Source: Streptomyces halobius (GTDB lineage Bacteria > Actinomycetota > Actinomycetes > Streptomycetales > Streptomycetaceae). Taken from it: a stretch of 64,000 nt of DNA. The first letter of the stretch is position 1, and each line of letters begins with the position of its first letter. Below, one piece after another: positions 27,045 through 37,637 of the stretch. The stretch covers positions 4,464,001-4,528,000 of the forward strand of contig NZ_CP086322.1 in the NCBI RefSeq assembly GCF_023277745.1, read 5' to 3'. Under the pieces are notes generated by a model that worked only from the letters and a program-made list of their open reading frames with translations, was not told the DNA's origin and ran no database searches. The translations under genes were made by a program, and so were the position numbers.

Positions 27045-27486
27045 GGCACCAGCCTAGGCCGTGTGCCGACCGGCCGGATTGCGGCCGGTGGCTGCGGCGT
27101 GGAGCGGCCCGGGTCTGTGAACGGGCCGGAGCCGGACCGGGCCGTCCGGCCATCCTCTCGGTCGAGGCCGCCGCACCCGGCTGTGCCGGAACCGGGGAAA
27201 CACCCCGGAGCCAGACTCAGCAGGCCGACGGCGCCCCGGCCGTCCCGACCAACCCCGGCACCGATGCGGGCTTCGGGCCGCGGAGCCGGCGTGGCGGACG
27301 CCACGCAACCGTCCCCGACCTTTCCCCATCTAGCCTGTCAGACATCACATTCCCGTCGCCCCGGTCGAGAGAACGTGCGAGCCTTGTCGCAGCATCTGGA
27401 CTTTTCGCGCCCCATATGACGGCGCTTCAGGGCTCGGGGTTCCCTCAGCGGCACGGATGGGCCGGCCGCCTGGAAGAAAGCACCAC
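27045..27486. other. Divergent intergenic region between folP and the esterase
   Basis: No convincing gene lies in these 442 bases. The frames present are short and rich in Arg, Pro and Gly. The area must carry promoters for folP (minus) and the esterase (plus); its right end is less GC-rich (AGCATCTGGACTTTTCGCG around 27385). I could not assign specific promoter elements. Confidence 0.5.
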
Positions 27487-28602
27487 ATGGGTCTCACCAG
27501 CAAGAAAGTGCTGCTTCTTGCCGTCTGCGTCGCGGTAGCACTGTTCGTTCTCACCATTTGGCTGTGGCCACGCCTGTCCAAGAAGAACTGGCGCACCGTG
27601 CTCGGCCGTATCGGTCTGCTGCTGGCGACCCAGCTCTCCCTCTTCGCCTCGGTCGGCCTGGTCGCCAACAACGCCTTCGGCTTCTACGCGTCCTGGGCCG
27701 ACCTCTTCGGCCAGGAGCAGGAGCCGGGCGTGGTCACCGAGTACGAGACCGGCCCGAACGGCACCAAGCTGAAGACGCTGGGCACCGAGCACCTGAGCAT
27801 CCCGGGCGGCTCCAAGCCGAGGCTCGGCGGACGGATCGAGAAGGTCCTGGTCCAAGGGGAGCAGTCCAAGATCTCCAGCCCCGCGTACGTCTATCTGCCG
27901 CCGCAGTACTTCCAGCGCGAGTACGCCGGCAAGAAGTTCCCCGCGACCGTGGTCCTGACCGGCTACCCGGGCACCGCCCAGGCCCTCTACAAGAAGCTGC
28001 ATTTCCCGCAGACCCAGCACCGTCTGCTCAAGGAGAAGAAGATGCAGCCGACCGTCCTGGTGATGATGCGCCCGACCGTCGCACCGCCCCGTGACACGGA
28101 GTGCATGGACATACCCAACGGTCCGCAGACCGAGACGTTCTTCACCAAGGACCTGCGGGCCGATATATCCCAGCACTACCGCATAGGCACCGGGGCCGAG
28201 AACTGGGGCATCATCGGCGACTCCACCGGCGGCTACTGCGCGCTGAAGATGACGATGCGCCACCCCGAGGCCTTCTCCACGGGCGTCGCCCTCTCCGGCA
28301 ACTACAAGGCCCCCATCGACTCCACCACCGGCGACCTCTTCGGCGGCAGCCGCCGACTGGAGCGCGAGAACAACCTGCTGTGGCGCCAGCGGAACCTGCC
28401 CGCTCCCCCGGTGAACCTCCTGGTCACCAGCAGCAAGCAGGGCGAGGGGAACTACCGCGAGACGCTGAAGTTCATCGAGCAGACGAAGTCGCCCTCGCGT
28501 ATCGCGTCGATCATCCTCGACAGCGGCGGCCACAACTTCAACACCTGGCGGCGTGAGATCCCCGCCGCCATGGAATGGCTCGGCAGGCATCTGCAGCCCT
28601 GA
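27487..28602 (+). CDS. Membrane-anchored alpha/beta-hydrolase esterase
   Basis: A 371-residue protein with two N-terminal transmembrane segments (about 6-28, VLLLAVCVAVALFVLTIWLW; and 42-66) and an extracytoplasmic esterase domain of the esterase-D/mycolyltransferase-like group. The nucleophile is the serine in GDSTGGYCALK, and the catalytic histidine is in DSGGHNFNTW. An acyl-donor or cell-wall substrate is plausible but unproven. The start is ATG 27487 with GGAAGAAAG upstream; a longer frame from 27457 adds only MGRPPGRKHH. It is convergent with folE. Confidence 0.88.
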   Translation: MGLTSKKVLLLAVCVAVALFVLTIWLWPRLSKKNWRTVLGRIGLLLATQLSLFASVGLVANNAFGFYASWADLFGQEQEPGVVTEYETGPNGTKLKTLGTEHLSIPGGSKPRLGGRIEKVLVQGEQSKISSPAYVYLPPQYFQREYAGKKFPATVVLTGYPGTAQALYKKLHFPQTQHRLLKEKKMQPTVLVMMRPTVAPPRDTECMDIPNGPQTETFFTKDLRADISQHYRIGTGAENWGIIGDSTGGYCALKMTMRHPEAFSTGVALSGNYKAPIDSTTGDLFGGSRRLERENNLLWRQRNLPAPPVNLLVTSSKQGEGNYRETLKFIEQTKSPSRIASIILDSGGHNFNTWRREIPAAMEWLGRHLQP

Positions 28603-28609
28603 GCCGACC

Positions 28610-28646
28610 GGGGCGCCGCGGGCCACGGCCCGTGAGCGGCGGCCCC
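28610..28646. terminator. Hairpin between esterase and folE
   Basis: GGGGCGCCGC (28610-28619) pairs with GCGGCGGCCCC (28636-28646) with one bulge; the internal GGGCC/GGCCC adds further pairing. It lies 8 bases after the esterase stop and 32 bases before the convergent folE stop, so it may serve both. Confidence 0.55.
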
Positions 28647-28677
28647 GCCCGCCGGGCGAACCCGGTTAGTTAGGCGC

Positions 28678-29283
28678 CTAACGCGCCATTATCAGGCTCA
28701 TCGCCTCGGCGCGGGTCGAGGAGTCCCGCAGCTGACCGCGCACCGCGGACGTCGTCGTCTTGGCGCCGGGCTTGCGTATTCCGCGCACGGACATGCACAT
28801 GTGCTCGGCCTCGATCACGACGATCGCGCCGCGCGCTTCGAGGATGCGCATCAGGGAGTCCGCGATCTGCGTGGTCAGCCGCTCCTGCACCTGGGGACGG
28901 CGGGCGTAGACGTCGACCAGGCGGGCCAGCTTGGACAAGCCGGTGATCTTGCCGCTCTCGGCCGGAATGTACCCGACGTGCGCCACGCCATGGAACGGCA
29001 GGAGATGATGTTCGCACAGGGATACGATTTCAATGTCCTTGACCAGGACCAGCTCATCGTGCCCGATGTCGAAGGTGGTCGTCAGGACGTCCTCCGGCTG
29101 CTGCCACAGCCCGGCCAGGATCTCCTTGTACGCCCGTGCGACCCGCGCCGGCGTCTCCAGCAGCCCCTCACGGTCCGGATCCTCACCGACCGCGATGAGA
29201 AGCTCACGTACGGCGTTCTCGGCACGCTTCTCGTCAAATGTGCCGATCTTGCCTTCGACGTCCAGCGTCACAGGGTCGGTCAT
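28678..29283 (-). CDS. folE: GTP cyclohydrolase I
   Basis: FolE converts GTP to 7,8-dihydroneopterin triphosphate, the entry to folate synthesis. The 201-residue protein has zinc ligands at C90 and H93 ([12 protein letters not shown]) and C163 (EHMCMSVRG), and the motifs [22 protein letters not shown] and [14 protein letters not shown]. It follows ftsH on the same strand, separated by a strong hairpin, so it may have its own promoter or depend on read-through. The stop lies in the palindrome GTTAGGCGCCTAAC. Confidence 0.97.
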   Translation of the reverse strand: MTDPVTLDVEGKIGTFDEKRAENAVRELLIAVGEDPDREGLLETPARVARAYKEILAGLWQQPEDVLTTTFDIGHDELVLVKDIEIVSLCEHHLLPFHGVAHVGYIPAESGKITGLSKLARLVDVYARRPQVQERLTTQIADSLMRILEARGAIVVIEAEHMCMSVRGIRKPGAKTTTSAVRGQLRDSSTRAEAMSLIMAR

Positions 29284-29322
29284 GTGGTGCCTCGTTCCTT
29301 CTGCGCCCGCACGAAACGCGGA

Positions 29323-29364
29323 AATGCCGCGCCCCCCAGGCTAAAACCTGCGGGGCGCGGCATT
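29323..29364 (-). terminator. Strong hairpin terminator downstream of ftsH
   Basis: AATGCCGCGCCCC-CCAGG (29323-29340) pairs with its complement at 29347-29364, giving an 18-bp stem with a single mismatch and a 6-base loop CTAAAA. It lies 27 bases past the ftsH stop and before the folE start. It is among the most stable simple hairpins in the window. Confidence 0.85.
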
Positions 29365-29390
29365 CATTCCGGGGCCGGATAACCCTGCGC

Positions 29391-31403
29391 TCAGCTCTCC
29401 GGGCGCGGTTCCTCGGCGGCCTCCGCCTTCTCCGTGGAGACGGTGGTCGTCGTCGGCACCGAGCCGTTGGCCGGGCTCAGCTCCTTCCGCGACAGCACCG
29501 GCGGGCGGGTCGAGGGTGTACGGCGCGAGGACCCGGTCCACGCCGGGCGGGCCGGACGCTTCACGACCTGGTTGAAGATCTCGGCGATCTCCTCCTTGCC
29601 CAGGGTCTCCTTCTCCAGGAGCTCCAGCACCAGGTTGTCGAGGACGTCGCGGTTCTCGACGAGGATCTCCCACGCCTCGTTGTGCGCGGTCTCGATCAGC
29701 TTCTTGACCTCCTCGTCGACCAGCGCGGCGACCTCTTCCGAGTAGTCGCGCTGGTGACTCATCTCACGGCCCAGGAAGGGCTCGGACTGGTCGGAGCCGA
29801 ACTTGATCGCGCCGAGCCGCTCGGTCATGCCGTACTGCGTGACCATCGCGCGGGCCGTGGCGGTGGCCTTCTCGATGTCGTTCGCGGCGCCCGTGGTCGG
29901 GTCGTGGAAGACCAGCTCCTCCGCCGCGCGGCCGCCCAGCATGTACGCCAGCTGGTCGAGCATCTCGTTGCGGGTGGTGGAGTACTTGTCCTCGTCGGGC
30001 AGGACCATGGTGTAGCCCAGGGCCCGGCCGCGGGACAGGATCGTGATCTTGTGGACCGGGTCGGAGTTCGGTGAGGCCGCCGCGACCAGGGCGTGTCCGC
30101 CCTCGTGGTACGCGGTGATCTTCTTCTCCTTCTCGGACATGATCCGGGTCCGCTTCTGCGGCCCGGCCACGACACGGTCGATCGCCTCGTCCAGGAAGTG
30201 GTTGTCGATCAGCTTCGCGTCACTCCGGGCCGTCAGCAGAGCGGCCTCGTTGAGGACGTTGGACAGATCGGCACCGGTGAAGCCGGGGGTGCGCTTGGCG
30301 ACGGCCTTGAGGTCGACGTCCGGCGCGACCGGCTTGCCCTTCTGGTGCACCTTGAGGATTTCCAGACGGCCCTGCAGGTCCGGGCGGTCGACGGCGATCT
30401 GCCGGTCGAAGCGGCCCGGGCGCAGCAGCGCCGGGTCGAGGATGTCCGGCCGGTTGGTGGCGGCGATCAGGATGACGCCGCCCTTCACGTCGAAGCCGTC
30501 CATCTCGACGAGCAGCTGGTTCAGGGTCTGCTCCCGCTCGTCGTGGCCACCGCCGAGGCCCGCGCCGCGGTGCCGGCCGACGGCGTCGATCTCGTCGACG
30601 AAGACGATCGCCGGGGCGTTCGCCTTGGCCTGCTCGAAGAGGTCGCGCACCCGGGAGGCACCGACACCCACGAACATCTCGACGAAGTCGGAGCCGGAGA
30701 TCGAGTAGAACGGGACCCCGGCCTCACCGGCGACGGCGCGGGCGAGCAGCGTCTTGCCCGTTCCGGGCGGGCCGTACAGCAGCACACCCTTGGGAATCTT
30801 GGCTCCGACGGCCTGGAACTTCGCCGGCTCCTGCAGGAACTCCTTGATCTCGTGGAGCTCCTCGACGGCCTCATCGGACCCCGCGACGTCGGTGAAGGTC
30901 GTCTTCGGAGTGTCCTTGGTGATGAGTTTGGCCTTCGACTTCCCGAAGTTCATGACCCGGGAGCCGCCGCCCTGCATCTGGTTCATCAGGAACAGGAAGA
31001 TGACCACGATCAGGACGAAGGGCAGCAGCGAAATCAGCATGCTGACGAACGGGTTCTGCTTCGAGGGCGAGACGGTGTAGCCGTCCTTGATCTCGTCCGT
31101 CTGGTACTTGGCCTGCAGGTTCTTCGCCAGATCGACGCCCTGGTCGCCGATGTAGCTCGCCTGGATCTTGTTGGAGCCCTCGATCTTGTAGTCGCCCGAC
31201 AATTCGAGCTTGATCTTGTTCTCGTCGCCGGTCGTCAGCTCGGCGGATTTCACCTTGTTGTCAGCGATCGCCTTGACGACCTGACCGGTGTCCACCGTCT
31301 TGTAGCCGCCGGACGAGCCGACGACCTGCATCAACACGACCACGGCGAGGACGGCCAGCACGATCCACATGACCGGCCCACGGAAGTATCGCTTCACGTC
31401 CAT
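29391..31403 (-). CDS. ftsH: ATP-dependent zinc metalloprotease FtsH
   Basis: FtsH is a membrane-bound AAA+ protease that degrades misassembled membrane proteins and some regulators. The 670-residue protein has an N-terminal transmembrane helix (12-28), a periplasmic-type domain, a second helix (about 120-140), the AAA domain with Walker A GPPGTGKT (211-218), Walker [12 protein letters not shown] and the second region of homology, and the protease domain with HEGGH at 433-437. The C-terminal tail is disordered. It follows hpt in the conserved tilS-hpt-ftsH-folE order. No strong ribosome site is visible; an in-frame GTG two codons on is an alternative start. Confidence 0.97.
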   Translation of the reverse strand: MDVKRYFRGPVMWIVLAVLAVVVLMQVVGSSGGYKTVDTGQVVKAIADNKVKSAELTTGDENKIKLELSGDYKIEGSNKIQASYIGDQGVDLAKNLQAKYQTDEIKDGYTVSPSKQNPFVSMLISLLPFVLIVVIFLFLMNQMQGGGSRVMNFGKSKAKLITKDTPKTTFTDVAGSDEAVEELHEIKEFLQEPAKFQAVGAKIPKGVLLYGPPGTGKTLLARAVAGEAGVPFYSISGSDFVEMFVGVGASRVRDLFEQAKANAPAIVFVDEIDAVGRHRGAGLGGGHDEREQTLNQLLVEMDGFDVKGGVILIAATNRPDILDPALLRPGRFDRQIAVDRPDLQGRLEILKVHQKGKPVAPDVDLKAVAKRTPGFTGADLSNVLNEAALLTARSDAKLIDNHFLDEAIDRVVAGPQKRTRIMSEKEKKITAYHEGGHALVAAASPNSDPVHKITILSRGRALGYTMVLPDEDKYSTTRNEMLDQLAYMLGGRAAEELVFHDPTTGAANDIEKATATARAMVTQYGMTERLGAIKFGSDQSEPFLGREMSHQRDYSEEVAALVDEEVKKLIETAHNEAWEILVENRDVLDNLVLELLEKETLGKEEIAEIFNQVVKRPARPAWTGSSRRTPSTRPPVLSRKELSPANGSVPTTTTVSTEKAEAAEEPRPES

Positions 31404-31712
31404 CCATACGGAGCCGTTTTGGCCCCGTCCCTCCTGCCACAGTGAGGCACAACGCCCGCCCTTTGGAGGGCTGGTCGTGCGTACGGTGTATTACTGGCCC
31501 GAAAGAGAGCCTGCCTTCGGACGGTACCCCAGCATTGTCACCCGACAGCGCGTGCGCGGTGAACAATGCTGACCTGATTGCCTTCTCCCTGCTCCAACGG
31601 CGGAGAACCCCGCAGTGTTCCCGACGGGGCCGCGAAGGCCGGTCCCAGGCCCTCGTCCGGCCACGGCGGCCGGACGAGCGGCGGTGCTGCGAGAGCTCCG
31701 GTCCCCGGGCTC
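31404..31712. other. hpt-ftsH spacer with ftsH promoter region
   Basis: These 309 bases separate hpt from ftsH. The hpt-proximal end carries a hairpin (listed separately). The ftsH-proximal part is less GC-rich (GTGTATTACTGGCCCG near 31485) and probably holds the ftsH promoter. No gene is seen. Confidence 0.5.
31652..31678 (-). terminator. Hairpin downstream of hpt
   Basis: CTCGTCCGGCC (31652-31662) pairs perfectly with GGCCGGACGAG (31668-31678), with loop ACGGC. The position, 35 bases beyond the hpt stop, fits a terminator for the tilS-hpt transcript. Confidence 0.75.
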
Positions 31713-32267
31713 TCAGCCGCCGTACACGTGAGGCGAGAGGGTACCGACGAACGGCAGATTGCGGTACTTCTCCGCGTAGTCCAGGCCGTAGCCGACGACG
31801 AACTCGTTGGGGATGTCGAAGCCGATCCACTTCACGTCGATGGCGACCTTGGCCGCTTCCGGCTTGCGCAGCAGCGTGCAGACCTCAAGGGAGGCCGGCT
31901 CGCGCGAGCCCAGGTTGGACAGCAGCCACGACAGCGTCAGCCCGGAATCGATGATGTCCTCGACGATCAGGACGTGCTTGCCCTTGATGTCGGTGTCGAG
32001 GTCCTTGAGGATGCGGACCACACCGGAGGACTGGGTGCCCGCGCCGTAGGAGGACACGGCCATCCAGTCCATCGTGACGGGGGTGGACAGCGCGCGCGCC
32101 AGGTCCGCCATCACCATCACGGCGCCCTTCAGGACACCGACGATGAGCAGGTCCTTGCCCGCGTACTCCGCGTCGATCTTCGCGGCCAGCTCGGCCAGCT
32201 TCGCGTCGATCTCTTCTTTGCTGATGAGTACCGACTTGAGGTCGGTGCCCATGTCCTTGTCGTCCAC
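31713..32267 (-). CDS. hpt: Hypoxanthine phosphoribosyltransferase
   Basis: This enzyme salvages hypoxanthine (and guanine) with PRPP to IMP/GMP. The 184-residue protein has the PRPP-binding motif [14 protein letters not shown], the [14 protein letters not shown] segment and the purine-contacting [15 protein letters not shown]. The start is placed at GTG 32265-32267 ([10 protein letters not shown]), eight bases after GAGAG; an internal ATG five codons later is an alternative. It lies 77 bases downstream of tilS in an arrangement conserved across many bacteria. Confidence 0.96.
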   Translation of the reverse strand: MDDKDMGTDLKSVLISKEEIDAKLAELAAKIDAEYAGKDLLIVGVLKGAVMVMADLARALSTPVTMDWMAVSSYGAGTQSSGVVRILKDLDTDIKGKHVLIVEDIIDSGLTLSWLLSNLGSREPASLEVCTLLRKPEAAKVAIDVKWIGFDIPNEFVVGYGLDYAEKYRNLPFVGTLSPHVYGG

Positions 32268-32344
32268 CCGTGCCACTCTCGCTCGTTCGGTGTCATGGTC
32301 AGTCGTGAGACCCATATGAAGCGGGGCCGTGTACGTCCTGCGGC

Positions 32345-33403
32345 TCAGCCCCGCCGAATCACCAGTCTGCCACCCTGCCGTCGCACACCGACGCGCCCGG
32401 GGAGATTGATGGCGCCCTGACCGCGCCAGGCCGTGATCAGCCGGTCGACTTCCTCGATGTGGCGGGCGAAGAGCGAACCGGCCGGTGCGCCCGCGGCGAT
32501 GACGGCGCGGCGCAGCACCCGGCGGCGCACCGCGGGGGGCAGCGCGAAGAGGGCGGCGATGTCGAGGCTTCCGCTGTCGTCGAGCACCGCGCCCTCGGCG
32601 TCCGCGGCCCAGGCGTCCAGGGCGTCGGCGTCGTCGCGGGAGAGCTGCGCGGTGCGGGCCAGGGCCTCGACGACGCCCTTGCCGAGAGCTTTCTCCAGGG
32701 CGGGCAGCCCTTCGTGGCGCAGCCGTGAGCGGGTGTACGCGGGGTCGGTGTTGTGGGGGTCGTCCCAGACGGGCAGCGACTGGATGAGACACGCCCTGCG
32801 GGCGGTCTGCCGGTCCACGTCCAGGAAGGGCCGGCGGTAGCGGCCGTCCTGCCCGGTGATCGCTGCCATACCGGACAGCGAGCGGGTGCCGGAGCCGCGG
32901 GCGAGGCCGAGCAGCACCGTTTCCGCCTGGTCGTCGCGGGTGTGGCCGAGGAGGACCGCGACGGCGCCGAGGCGGTCCGCGGTGGCGTCGAGGGCGGCGT
33001 AGCGGGCGTCCCGGGCGGCGGCTTCCGGCCCGCCCGCGTGCCGTCCGCCACCGCCCCGGTGCGCGGTGCCGTGCGCCACCCTGGTCGCCTCGCCCACCTG
33101 GACGGCGACGGTCTCGACGGGATCGAGCCCCAGGGCCCGCAACCGCAGGGCGACTTCGGCGGCGCGGAGGTCGGAGCCGTCCTGGAGGCCGTGGTCGACG
33201 GTGACGCCCCCGGCGCGGACGCCCAGCTTGGGCGCCTCGAAGGCGAGGGCGGAGGCGAGCGCCATGGAGTCGGCGCCGCCGGAGCAGGCGACGAGCACGA
33301 GCGGGGCGCCCGGCCGGTCCTGCGCGAGGTGGTCGTTCAGTACGTCGTGGAGTACGCGGCGGACCGCCAGGCGTATCGCGGCGACCGCTGGATGGGGACC
33401 CAT
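32345..33403 (-). CDS. tilS: tRNA(Ile)-lysidine synthase
   Basis: TilS attaches lysine to C34 of the CAU-anticodon isoleucine tRNA so that it reads AUA. The 352-residue protein carries the PP-loop [13 protein letters not shown] near 43-55, [24 protein letters not shown] and the [15 protein letters not shown] region; the C-terminal domain has DADALDAWA and [10 protein letters not shown]. Length suits the short actinobacterial form. The start is ATG at 33401-33403 (MGPHPAV); a TTG four codons earlier is less likely. Confidence 0.95.
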   Translation of the reverse strand: MGPHPAVAAIRLAVRRVLHDVLNDHLAQDRPGAPLVLVACSGGADSMALASALAFEAPKLGVRAGGVTVDHGLQDGSDLRAAEVALRLRALGLDPVETVAVQVGEATRVAHGTAHRGGGGRHAGGPEAAARDARYAALDATADRLGAVAVLLGHTRDDQAETVLLGLARGSGTRSLSGMAAITGQDGRYRRPFLDVDRQTARRACLIQSLPVWDDPHNTDPAYTRSRLRHEGLPALEKALGKGVVEALARTAQLSRDDADALDAWAADAEGAVLDDSGSLDIAALFALPPAVRRRVLRRAVIAAGAPAGSLFARHIEEVDRLITAWRGQGAINLPGRVGVRRQGGRLVIRRG

Positions 33404-33600
33404 GTCCGTTTCCAATCGTTCAGCTGGGAGCTGGGAGCCTCGGGCCGTGGACGCTGATTCGTCACACAGAGTGCCTAGATGGTGACAGAGGCGAGTGGTT
33501 CCCCGAGCATTGCACGCCTATCCCTCGGTCACGGTCCCTCGGACGGGTGATAGCAGGGGCGCTCTTCTGCCGCGCGGCGTGCCCAGCTCACGCCAGTCGA

Positions 33601-34746
33601 CTACGGTGTCCCGTCGGCCTTCCGATGCACCCGCGCGATCCAGTCCGCCGGTTTGGCGATCTCCTGTTTGGTGGGGAGGGTGTTCGGCGACGTCCACACC
33701 CGGTTGAAGCCGTCCATGCCGACCTCCTCCGCGACGGCCCGTACGAACCGCTCGCCGTCACGGTACTGCCGCAGCTTCGCGTCCAGGCCGAGCAGCTTGC
33801 GCAGCGCCTGGTCGAGCCGGCCGGCGCCGGTGGCCCGCCGCTTCTGGAACTTCTCCCGGATCTCCGCGACGGAGGGCACCACCTCCGGCCCGACCCCGTC
33901 CATCACGTAGTCGGCGTGCCCCTCCAGCAGGGACATCACCGCGGTCAGCCGCCCGAGGATCTCCCGCTGCACGGGCGTCTGCACCAGGTCGACGAGCGAG
34001 TGCCCCTCCTCATCGCCCTCCTCGCCCTCCGGCTTGGCGCCGGCCAGCGACTGGGCGGCCTCCCGCAGCCGCTCCAGCAGAGTGCCGGGGTCGATTTCGG
34101 TCTCACCGAGGAACGACTGGATCTCCCCCTCGATGTGATCGCGCAGCCAGGGCACGGCCGTGAACTGCGTCCGGTGCGTCTCCTCGTGGAGGCATACCCA
34201 CAGCCGGAAGTCGTGCGGGTCGACCTCCATCTCCCGCTCGACGTGCACGATGTTCGGCGCGACGAGCAGCAGCCGGCCACCCTGCGCCGCGGCGGGCAGA
34301 TCACGGGAGGCGGGCGCGAAGGTCTCGTACTGCCCGAGGACCCGCGACGCGAGGAACGACAGCAGCATGCCCAGCTCGACTCCGGTCACCTTGCCGCCGA
34401 CCGCGCCGAGCACCGCGCCACCGGGGACCGTCGAGCGGCGGTCCTCCATCTTGTCCAGCAGGGGCCTGAGGACGGCCCGGAACCCGGCGACATTGGCCCG
34501 GATCCAGCCGGGCCGGTCCACGACCAGGACCGGCGTGTCATGGGGCGCCCCGTCCTCCGCGCCGGGCTGTGCCATGCGCGTGAACGCGCGCACATGCTCC
34601 TCGGACGACTTGGCGTGCCTGCGCAGCTCGGCGACGACCGCCCGCGCCTCGTCCCGGCTCACCTCTGGACCAGGCCGCACAAACCGGGTCGCGGTCGCCA
34701 CCGCGAGATTCCAGTCGACCATCTCCGCACCACCGATGCTCGTCAT
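33601..34746 (-). CDS. Zinc-dependent metalloprotease-like protein (DUF2342 type)
   Basis: A 381-residue zincin-like protein of an actinobacterial family once annotated as F420-biosynthesis-associated. The zinc motif HEETH is at 187-191 (RLWVCLHEETHRTQF), and the downstream EGHADYVMDGVG holds the probable third ligand region. It has a helical N-terminal half and no signal peptide, so it is cytoplasmic. It always sits between dacB and tilS, hinting at an envelope or housekeeping role; its substrate is unknown. The start is ATG at 34744-34746. An in-family Glu/Gly-rich loop (EGEEGDEEG) interrupts the C-terminal half. Confidence 0.88.
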   Translation of the reverse strand: MTSIGGAEMVDWNLAVATATRFVRPGPEVSRDEARAVVAELRRHAKSSEEHVRAFTRMAQPGAEDGAPHDTPVLVVDRPGWIRANVAGFRAVLRPLLDKMEDRRSTVPGGAVLGAVGGKVTGVELGMLLSFLASRVLGQYETFAPASRDLPAAAQGGRLLLVAPNIVHVEREMEVDPHDFRLWVCLHEETHRTQFTAVPWLRDHIEGEIQSFLGETEIDPGTLLERLREAAQSLAGAKPEGEEGDEEGHSLVDLVQTPVQREILGRLTAVMSLLEGHADYVMDGVGPEVVPSVAEIREKFQKRRATGAGRLDQALRKLLGLDAKLRQYRDGERFVRAVAEEVGMDGFNRVWTSPNTLPTKQEIAKPADWIARVHRKADGTP

Positions 34747-35319
34747 GGGTTCACGGTACGCCGCTGCGCTTTGCCTGCGCCCCACGTTGTCGGCTTTCCG
34801 CTGCGCTTTGCCTGGGCCCCACGTTGTCGGCTGTCCCGCCGTGGGGTTCGCCTGCGGCGGGCCTGCGCCCCACGTTGTCGGCTGTCCCACCGTGGGGTTC
34901 GCCTGCGGCGGGCGTGGGTTCGGGTGCGGTGACGGGCCTCCGGACTCCGTCCTGCGGCCCTCCCCCATAGCCTGAAGGGCATGGGAGGTACCCCCATCCT
35001 CCCGACGGTGGGTGGGAAGAGGCCGGTGGGGGCACATGTGCTCTGTCGGGTGCCTGTGGTCGCGTCCACGAGATGCACACCACCGGCTACGCGCCCCCCA
35101 CTGTCTTTCCTCCCACCTCCCTCGGGAGGTGCCGGTCCGCAGGACGGAGTCCGGAGGTCCGGCGCCGCTGCCGAACAGCCCCGCGCAGCGGACGCCCACC
35201 GCAGGTGCAGCGGCGGGACAGCCAGTACGTCGGCTCAGGCACAGCGCAGCGGACGTCCACCGCAGGTGCAACGCGGGACAGCCGACAACGTGGGGCCCAG
35301 GCAAAGCACAGCGGCCGGC
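34747..35319. repeat. Intergenic repeat mosaic with a long inverted repeat
   Basis: The 573-base gap between dacB and the metalloprotease is made of repeats. CCCCACGTTGTCGGCT occurs at 34780, 34817 and 34868, and in reverse at 35280-35295. CTCCGGACTCCGTCCTGCGG at 34938-34957 has an exact reverse complement at 35137-35156. The middle carries a GGAGGTACCCCCATCCTCCC element shared with the gap at 39369-39717. Frames here are translations of repeats, not genes. Confidence 0.8.
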
Positions 35320-36858
35320 TCAGCGGCAGCCGCAGTTCGCCACGGTCGACGCCAGTTGGTCCAAGGCGTTCTGTGCGCCCCGCGCATCCGTTGTGTCGCT
35401 GGTCATGAAGGCGAAGACGAGGAGGCGGCCGTCGGCGTCCACGACCGTGCCGGCCAGGGTGTTCACGCCGGTGAGGGTGCCGGTCTTGGCGCGTACGGCG
35501 CCGGCGCCGGCGCCGGCGGGCTGGCCCGTATAGCGGTTGCTGAGGGTGCCGGTGAAGGCGGCCACCGGGAGGCCGGTGACCACGGGGCGCAGCGCGGGGT
35601 TGCCGGGGGCGGATGCCTGGAGCAGGAGGTGGGAGAGCAGGCCGGCGGAGACCTTGTCGGCGCGATCCAGGCCGCTGCCGTCCGCGAAGACGGCGCCGGA
35701 GACGGGCAGATGGCGGCGTGCCAGGGCGGTGTGTACGGCCTTGCCGGCGCCCTTGAAGCTGGCGGGCTGCCCGATGGCGAGGGCGGTCTGGCGGGCCAGG
35801 GCCTCGGCGATGTCGTTGTCGGAGTAGGTGAGCATCCGCTCCACGAGAGCGGAGAGGGGGAGGGAGTGGACGGCGGCGAGACGGTCGGCGTCCTCGGGGG
35901 CTTTGGCGGGGCGGGCGTCGAGGTCGGTGGTGATGCCGCGCTGGCGCAGCAGACCGGCGAAGGTGTCGGCGGCGGCACGGGCCGGGTCGGCTTCGCGGGG
36001 CGCGGGTCCGTATGCGCTGTCGTCCGTGCGGGCCTCGTCGGCCATGAGGGCGCTGACGGGAGCGATGTTCTCGTTGGGGCCGATCGGGTGCTGGACCGGT
36101 CCCGAGTACGCCGAGGTGTCGTAGCCGAGGGTGATCTTGGTGGTGTCGCGCTTCTTGAGGGCGCGGGCGGTGTCGTCGGCCAGGGTGCGCAGATTCGCGG
36201 GCTGTTCCTCGGTGCCGGGCTCGGGCGCGCGGGCGGTCAGCGTCGGGTCGCCGCCGCCGACCAGGACGATACGGTTCTTCGCGCCGCGCACAACGGTCGT
36301 ATCGATGCGGTGGTCGGCGCCGAGTTCGGAGAGCGCGGCGACAGCGGTGGCGAGCTTGACGGTGGAAGCGGGGGTGACGGCCGAGCTCTGCCGGGAGCCG
36401 AAGATCTCGCGCCCTGTGGCGACGTCCAGGACGGAGGCGGCACGCAGCTTGCCGAGCGCCGGGTCCTTCAGCAGCGGCGCCAGGGCGTCGGCCAGCCCCG
36501 CGCCCGTAGGTGCGGGGGCCACGCCCCGGTCGTCGGCGCCGTGCGCGGGCCCGCCGAGCGCCGGGAGGACGGCCGGCGCGGCGGGCGCGGTGGCCGAGCC
36601 GGGGGCGCGCTCCCGGCCGTGATGCTCGCCACCTGTGCCCGCTCCGGCGGCCGCCCGCGCCCGCTCGGCCGTACGCTGACCCGAGTCCCACGGCCCGGTC
36701 GCCGCCACCGCGACGACCGCGACCGCCAGGCCGGTGGCGGCGGACACCGCTGTCAGCCGCCAGGTCTGCCGCGTTTGGCGGGGTGCGGACCGCCACGCCT
36801 GCCGCGCGCGGCGCTGCGCCGACTGCCATCTGACCTGCCATGTTCTGGTCTCCGGCAC
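35320..36858 (-). CDS. dacB: D-alanyl-D-alanine carboxypeptidase/endopeptidase (PBP4 type)
   Basis: A penicillin-binding protein of peptidase family S13 that trims or cleaves cross-links in peptidoglycan. The start is placed at GTG 36856-36858 (VPETRTWQ), giving 512 residues. A cytoplasmic segment precedes a membrane anchor (about 34-52, [20 protein letters not shown]), then a Gly/Ala linker. Catalytic motifs are SxxK at 165-168 (ASTVKL), SxN at 346-348 (YSDNDIAE) and KTG at 458-460 (AKTGTL). It diverges from ppa and is followed by the tilS-hpt-ftsH series. An upstream frame adds 15 residues. Confidence 0.94.
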   Translation of the reverse strand: MPETRTWQVRWQSAQRRARQAWRSAPRQTRQTWRLTAVSAATGLAVAVVAVAATGPWDSGQRTAERARAAAGAGTGGEHHGRERAPGSATAPAAPAVLPALGGPAHGADDRGVAPAPTGAGLADALAPLLKDPALGKLRAASVLDVATGREIFGSRQSSAVTPASTVKLATAVAALSELGADHRIDTTVVRGAKNRIVLVGGGDPTLTARAPEPGTEEQPANLRTLADDTARALKKRDTTKITLGYDTSAYSGPVQHPIGPNENIAPVSALMADEARTDDSAYGPAPREADPARAAADTFAGLLRQRGITTDLDARPAKAPEDADRLAAVHSLPLSALVERMLTYSDNDIAEALARQTALAIGQPASFKGAGKAVHTALARRHLPVSGAVFADGSGLDRADKVSAGLLSHLLLQASAPGNPALRPVVTGLPVAAFTGTLSNRYTGQPAGAGAGAVRAKTGTLTGVNTLAGTVVDADGRLLVFAFMTSDTTDARGAQNALDQLASTVANCGCR

Positions 36859-36944
36859 CTCGGACCAGCCCCTTTCGCCACCACACACCTGCGTGGGGGA
36901 CACTTAATCACCAGACGTATGTGTTGATCATGGAGGAGCCACCC

Positions 36945-37439
36945 GTGGAGTTCGACGTCACCATCGAGATCCCGAAGGGTTCGCGGAACAAGTACGAGGT
37001 GGACCACGAGACCGGTCGGATCCGCCTGGACCGTCGACTCTTCACCTCGACCAGCTACCCGGCCGACTACGGCTTCGTCGAGAACACCCTGGGCGAGGAC
37101 GGCGACCCGCTGGACGCCCTGGTCATCCTGGACGAGCCGACCTTCCCCGGCTGCCTCATCAAGTGCCGCGCCATCGGCATGTTCCGGATGACGGACGAGG
37201 CCGGCGGCGACGACAAGCTGCTGTGTGTACCGGCGTCGGACCCGCGTGTGGAGCACCTCCGGGACATCCACCACGTCTCGGAGTTCGACCGCCTGGAGAT
37301 CCAGCACTTCTTCGAGGTCTACAAGGACCTGGAGCCCGGCAAGTCCGTCGAGGGCGCCAACTGGGTCGGCCGCTCCGACGCCGAGGCCGAGATCGAGCGC
37401 TCGTACAAGCGCTTCGAGGAGCAGGGCGGCGCGCACTGA
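36945..37439 (+). CDS. ppa: Inorganic pyrophosphatase
   Basis: Ppa hydrolyses pyrophosphate, pulling biosynthetic reactions forward. The 164-residue family I enzyme shows the substrate-binding [14 protein letters not shown], the tyrosine region [14 protein letters not shown] and the metal-binding [15 protein letters not shown]. The start is GTG at 36945-36947, about seven bases after GGAGGA; the longer frame upstream is not conserved. It diverges from dacB with 86 bases between the starts and is convergent with the ThrE-type gene. Confidence 0.97.
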   Translation: MEFDVTIEIPKGSRNKYEVDHETGRIRLDRRLFTSTSYPADYGFVENTLGEDGDPLDALVILDEPTFPGCLIKCRAIGMFRMTDEAGGDDKLLCVPASDPRVEHLRDIHHVSEFDRLEIQHFFEVYKDLEPGKSVEGANWVGRSDAEAEIERSYKRFEEQGGAH

Positions 37440-37552
37440 GCGTGCCCTGACGCACTGCGCTTTCGACGGCCTTCGCGTGCGGGGCACGTGCGTCTCTCGC
37501 CCACGACGCACTGCGTCTTCGGACGCGAAGCACTGTGATTTTCGTACGCGAA

Positions 37553-37582
37553 CGGGCGGCGCCCACTTGGGGGTGCCGCCCG
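37553..37582. terminator. Hairpin between ppa and the ThrE-type gene
   Basis: CGGGCGGCGCCC (37553-37564) pairs with GGGTGCCGCCCG (37571-37582), including one G-T pair, around a 6-base loop. It lies in the convergent spacer and probably ends transcription in both directions. Confidence 0.75.
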
Positions 37583-37637
37583 TCGGCGTCGCGCGGCGCC
37601 GGTCGCGCGTACCGGCTTCCGGAATCCGCGGGTCATG

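Noticed and set aside
28669..28682. Palindrome GTTAGGCGCCTAAC at the folE stop considered as an operator
   Set aside because: It covers the stop codon and lies in a convergent spacer, so a regulatory role is unlikely.
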